Source: Methylobacterium sp. NMS14P (GTDB lineage: Bacteria > Pseudomonadota > Alphaproteobacteria > Rhizobiales > Beijerinckiaceae). Taken from it: 64,000 bases of DNA. Under the pieces are notes generated by a model. It had not been told where the DNA came from. It searched no databases and saw only the letters and a list, made by a program, of their open reading frames with translations. The position numbers were made by a program, and so were the translations under genes. Positions 61,360-64,000 of this stretch are shown here, one piece after another (positions within the stretch are counted from its first letter, which is position 1; the number at the start of each line of letters is the position of its first letter). The DNA is taken from NCBI RefSeq assembly GCF_028583545.1, contig NZ_CP087106.1, positions 2,774,501 through 2,838,500 of the forward strand, given 5' to 3'.

Positions 61360-61845
61360 TCAGGCCGCCGAACCCTGCTCGGCCGCCTCGCCCGCGCCGG
61401 CCTGCTTCTGCTGGTCGGCCGGCGCCTCGGAGGCCTGCACGTTGTCGAGCGGCCCCGAGCCGGTGCCGCCGTTCGCCGGATGCGCGTCGACCACCGCGGC
61501 GCTCTCCGGCAGCGGGCCGGACGAGGCCGCGCCTTGGGCGAGGCTCACTCCGGTGCCCTCGGACACGGCCCGGGCCAGGTCGGACCGCGAGGACTGCAGG
61601 TCGGCGATGATGGCGTCGAGCTCGCTCTTGTCGTCGCTGGCGGCCACGGCCTTCAGGCGGTCGGCCAGCCCGCTGATCAGCGCGATCGCGGAGGCGGTCA
61701 CGGTACGCTCGGCCGCAACCTCGGCGCGCAGGGCATCGAACTTCTCGGACATGGCTCTCTCCATCAGCGCGACCTCCGCGCGAAGGGCTTGCAGAACGCG
61801 CATCGTCTCGGCGTGGTGCTGAGCGGCGCGGCGGAACAGGAACAT
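61360..61845 (-). CDS. Phage protein with coiled coil, 161 aa
   Basis: The N-terminal half is a regular coiled coil (RVLQALRAEVALMERAMSEK, FDALRAEVAAERTVTASAIA), the C-terminal half a disordered Ala/Gly/Ser tail. A layout often seen in small structural or assembly helpers. No family recognised. Confidence 0.6.
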   Translation of the reverse strand: MFLFRRAAQHHAETMRVLQALRAEVALMERAMSEKFDALRAEVAAERTVTASAIALISGLADRLKAVAASDDKSELDAIIADLQSSRSDLARAVSEGTGVSLAQGAASSGPLPESAAVVDAHPANGGTGSGPLDNVQASEAPADQQKQAGAGEAAEQGSAA

Positions 61846-61852
61846 CGTGGAC

Positions 61853-62224
61853 CTACCGGAAGCGCGCCGGCCGGGCGGCGGGGTCGTCACACCAGAGGGG
61901 GAGCTTCTCCACCTCGCCGATCTGGCGGGCGAAGCGCTCCATCTCCGCCTTCACCCCGTGGTGCATGAGGCAGAGGCCCCACCGATTGTCCGAATCGAAC
62001 ATCGCGCCGCCGTCCACGATCGGGTGCTTGTGGTCGACGAGCTTCGCGAAGGTCAGCTGGCCGTTCTGATCGCACCATGCGCAGAACGGGTGCCGGCGCC
62101 GATGCTCTGCCGAGACCTTGCGCCAGCGGTGATCGTAGCCCCGCTCCGTCGCCGAGGTGCGCTCGTAGCGCTTCGAGAGGATCCTGGCCGGGCGAGAACC
62201 GCGACCGCGCAGAGGCTGGGGCAC
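61853..62224 (-). CDS. HNH endonuclease
   Basis: A 123-aa protein. The zinc and catalytic core is FCAWCDQNGQLT, LVDHKHPIVDGG and DNRWGLCLMHHGVK, a standard HNH (CxxC ... DH ... N ... H) pattern. In HK97-like phages an HNH gene sits directly before terS/terL and the nuclease is needed for cos cleavage. The position here matches. Confidence 0.88.
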   Translation of the reverse strand: MPQPLRGRGSRPARILSKRYERTSATERGYDHRWRKVSAEHRRRHPFCAWCDQNGQLTFAKLVDHKHPIVDGGAMFDSDNRWGLCLMHHGVKAEMERFARQIGEVEKLPLWCDDPAARPARFR

Positions 62225-62524
62225 CCCGAATTTCGCCGTTCAGCCGATTTTTTTCGCTGCGGCTCTCGGAAAAAGGCTCCCCATTCGGTTGCTGCTCCCC
62301 TGCCTCGGATCCTTAATCGACCCCCCATACCCCTTGGGCGGTGAGGTCTGTTGCTGCTGGGCAGAGTCGTAGCAAAGAGGGGGTCCGAAACCTCCCTCCG
62401 GGCCGCTCTGCTCGTTCTCAACCCTGTTCGGGGAGTACAAGGGGCGGTCGGGCCGGCACCGAGTTGGTGCGCCCCTTGTGAATCAGGCCCGATTCCGCGC
62501 GTCAATCCGGCCCTGTGGAAAACG
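62225..62524 (-). other. Intergenic region likely to hold the packaging (cos) site
   Basis: 300 nt between the NusG-like gene and HNH. It contains a T7 run, a purine-rich GGGGG motif followed by TCGATTAAGGATCCGAGGCA (minus strand), and short inverted repeats. A short minus frame (62240-62440) is present but looks accidental. This is where HK97-like phages carry cos. Confidence 0.4.
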
Positions 62525-63385
62525 TTACTGCCGCTCGATCTGTCGCAGCTCAAGCTCGACTGGCGTGGCTCGACCGAAGATCGAGACCTCGACCTTCACC
62601 ATGCCGCGGCTCGCATCGAACTCCTCGACCACGCCCGAGAAGCTGGCGAAGGGGCCGTCGGCAACGCGCACCGTCTCGCCAATGCTGAACGCCTCGTCGA
62701 CGTCGAACAGGGGCACTGAGCCGATGAGGGTCTCGGCGAAGTCGCGCATCTGCTTGTCGGGGATGACCGCGGGCAGGATGACTGCATCGTCGCGCCGGCC
62801 GCCCTGATCGTCCAGCAGCGATACCTGCCGCTCGACGTGCTCGACGTCCCAGGCGAAGGCGCGATCGCGGCGCAGGCTCGGCATGTCGCCGTAGACGCGC
62901 CGCTCCATCAGCCAGGGATGCTCGGCAGCGAGCTCCTCGAGTTGGCCCCGATCCTTCAGCCCGACGAACACCGTGCGGTCGAACAGCGGCACCTGCATCT
63001 TCCGGATGCGGCCCGAGCTCATGACCTGCTCAACCTCGTCGCGGGGCCGGAAGTGCGGGATCTTGGCGATCCGCAGCTTCTCGCACAGCTCGCCGGTATG
63101 GCCGACGCAGGCCTCGACCATCGCCCACAGCTTGCCCTCGGGCAGGTCATACTCCGCCCGGCGCGCCGCGATCCGCTCGGCCTCGCGCTGCTGCCGCTCA
63201 CGCTGGAGCTTCTCGCGCGGGCTTTCGGCGGGCCCGGCCTCTGCCTGCTCGGCGGCTGGCTCGTCGCCTTCGGCCTCGGCGTTCATCTCGGGCAGTACCT
63301 CGCCCCGCCGCATGAACGCCTTGTGTGCTCGCTCTCGCTGAAGCTTCCGGCGTTGCCGTTGCTTCTGGGTCAGCCTGCGCCTCAC
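62525..63385 (-). CDS. Phage-encoded NusG-like transcription factor, 286 aa
   Basis: A basic N-terminal extension ([20 protein letters not shown]) and acidic linker precede an NGN-like domain ([40 protein letters not shown]). A C-terminal KOW domain reads [20 protein letters not shown] and [20 protein letters not shown], the exact NusG/RfaH ending. NusG binds RNA polymerase and suppresses pausing or links it to ribosomes. Here it heads the late operon, which suggests a phage antiterminator. GTG 63385 follows GGAG. Confidence 0.85.
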   Translation of the reverse strand: MRRRLTQKQRQRRKLQRERAHKAFMRRGEVLPEMNAEAEGDEPAAEQAEAGPAESPREKLQRERQQREAERIAARRAEYDLPEGKLWAMVEACVGHTGELCEKLRIAKIPHFRPRDEVEQVMSSGRIRKMQVPLFDRTVFVGLKDRGQLEELAAEHPWLMERRVYGDMPSLRRDRAFAWDVEHVERQVSLLDDQGGRRDDAVILPAVIPDKQMRDFAETLIGSVPLFDVDEAFSIGETVRVADGPFASFSGVVEEFDASRGMVKVEVSIFGRATPVELELRQIERQ

Positions 63386-63386
63386 G

Positions 63387-63635
63387 CTACGCTCCAGTCG
63401 CGCCCAACCCCGTCCGTGCGACCCGCACGTCCGGCCCCGTCCCAAACTGCTGATCTTGTTCCGATATCGGCATACCGAGGACGGATCCGGCCCTGCCCTC
63501 ACCCGCATCGGAACGGGTCGCCGAGATGCGGCCCGGCACCTGCGCCGCCAGGGCCCGTGTCGCCTCACGGTGCCGGCGGTCCCACAGCAGGACCGAGCCG
63601 GACGGCGGGCCGCGTCGGGGCGCGGGTCGGCCCAT
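63387..63635 (-). CDS. Small phage protein, 82 aa
   Basis: Arg-rich and mostly disordered ([40 protein letters not shown]). The ATG overlaps the upstream stop (TGATG) and its stop is 1 nt before the NusG-like start, so it is coupled to both. Function unknown. Confidence 0.5.
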   Translation of the reverse strand: MGRPAPRRGPPSGSVLLWDRRHREATRALAAQVPGRISATRSDAGEGRAGSVLGMPISEQDQQFGTGPDVRVARTGLGATGA

Positions 63636-63910
63636 CACGCGGCCTCCTCGTCGACCTCGAGCCGTACCGGGCCTTCGTGGTCGCGGATCGTCGCGACCCC
63701 GGCGAGGCCGAGGAACATCCGCTGCATGTCGACGACATAGGCGGCGCCGTCCCGCTCCCGCTGGAGCTTGAGCTTCACCACCATCAGACCGCCCTCGCGG
63801 GTCAGCCGCTCGGCGAAGGCTGTGAGGCTCGCATCGGGGACGCCGATCGGGAACTGGAGCGGCAGGCCGGACGGGCGGTCGATGGTGGTCTGGACCTGGA
63901 GGACCAGCAT
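63635..63910 (-). CDS. Phage protein of unknown function, 91 aa
   Basis: An alpha-beta protein (LVLQVQTTIDRPSGLPLQFP, ERLTREGGLMVVKLKLQRER, VVDMQRMFLGLAGVATI). Start at ATG 63910, overlapping the stop of the gene above (TGATG). No family recognised. Confidence 0.6.
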   Translation of the reverse strand: MLVLQVQTTIDRPSGLPLQFPIGVPDASLTAFAERLTREGGLMVVKLKLQRERDGAAYVVDMQRMFLGLAGVATIRDHEGPVRLEVDEEAA

Positions 63911-64000
63911 CACGCGGCCTCACCGATCAGCAGGCGGGACGGGATCTTGCAGCCGGGCTGGCCGGGCGCCGGGCCCCACAGGTGGTCGACCCATCCGCCC
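63910..64000 (-). CDS. Phage gene, C-terminal end (partial)
   Basis: Only the last 29 residues are inside the window (WVDHLWGPAPGQPGCKIPSR, then LLIGEAA). It continues past the right edge. Too short to identify. Confidence 0.6.
   Translation of the reverse strand, partial: GGWVDHLWGPAPGQPGCKIPSRLLIGEAA

Noticed and set aside
62240..62440. 66-codon minus ORF between HNH and the NusG-like gene
   Set aside because: No ribosome site, odd composition and a likely cos location; kept as non-coding.

Overview
The window is GC-rich and mostly alphaproteobacterial in character, most like Methylobacterium or a close Hyphomicrobiales relative. The signs are the trpF-lapA-ihfB-sppA-rpsA neighbourhood, a BA14K-type secreted protein, an alphaproteobacterial LexA box (GAAC-N7-GAAC), EcfG-like promoters, an intergenic palindromic element of the Rhizobiales type, and many short proteins typical of methylobacteria. 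Genus is an inference from gene content, not from a marker gene.

Region 1 (1-11.7 kb) is core chromosome: the end of a PlsC-like acyltransferase, a DUF2125 protein, trpF, a LapA-domain protein, ihfB, sppA and rpsA with a clear terminator, then a Crp/Fnr regulator, a transglutaminase-like protein, serA and small exported proteins. Region 2 (11.7-22.5 kb) is looser. It holds small conserved or hypothetical proteins, an FMN reductase, a short-chain dehydrogenase beside small hydrophilic proteins with EcfG-like promoters (probably general-stress genes), a glycine-rich BA14K protein and a PAS protein. It also holds decayed genes: an integrase 3' tail, a umuD fragment and a frameshifted secreted protein.

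Region 3 (22.7-25.6 kb) is a wrecked prophage end: a membrane protein, a 3TM-type holin, a multiply broken large terminase, and a 5'-truncated, frameshifted tyrosine integrase. The integrase runs into a 3' fragment of tRNA-Asn, which is an attachment-site scar. Region 4 (25.6-34.7 kb) is accessory cargo: small genes, a LexA-controlled umuDC pair, a visibly AT-richer three-gene operon with a TIGR04255-family protein (the best candidate here for an undescribed, possibly defensive, system), an orphan Flp pilin and a DUF3761 protein.

Region 5 (34.7-64 kb and beyond) is the late region of an HK97-like siphophage prophage, nearly all on the minus strand. In transcription order it has a NusG-like protein, a gap that may hold cos, HNH endonuclease, small and large terminase, portal, protease, capsid, connector and head-tail proteins, tail terminator, tail tube, a tail chaperone pair with a canonical -1 frameshift site, a 1781-residue tape measure protein with EF-hands, tail-tip and fibre proteins, endolysin, membrane proteins and a terminator. 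Start and stop codons overlap repeatedly (TGATG, ATGA), so this is one translationally coupled transcript. The structural genes look intact. The early and regulatory genes lie beyond the right edge.
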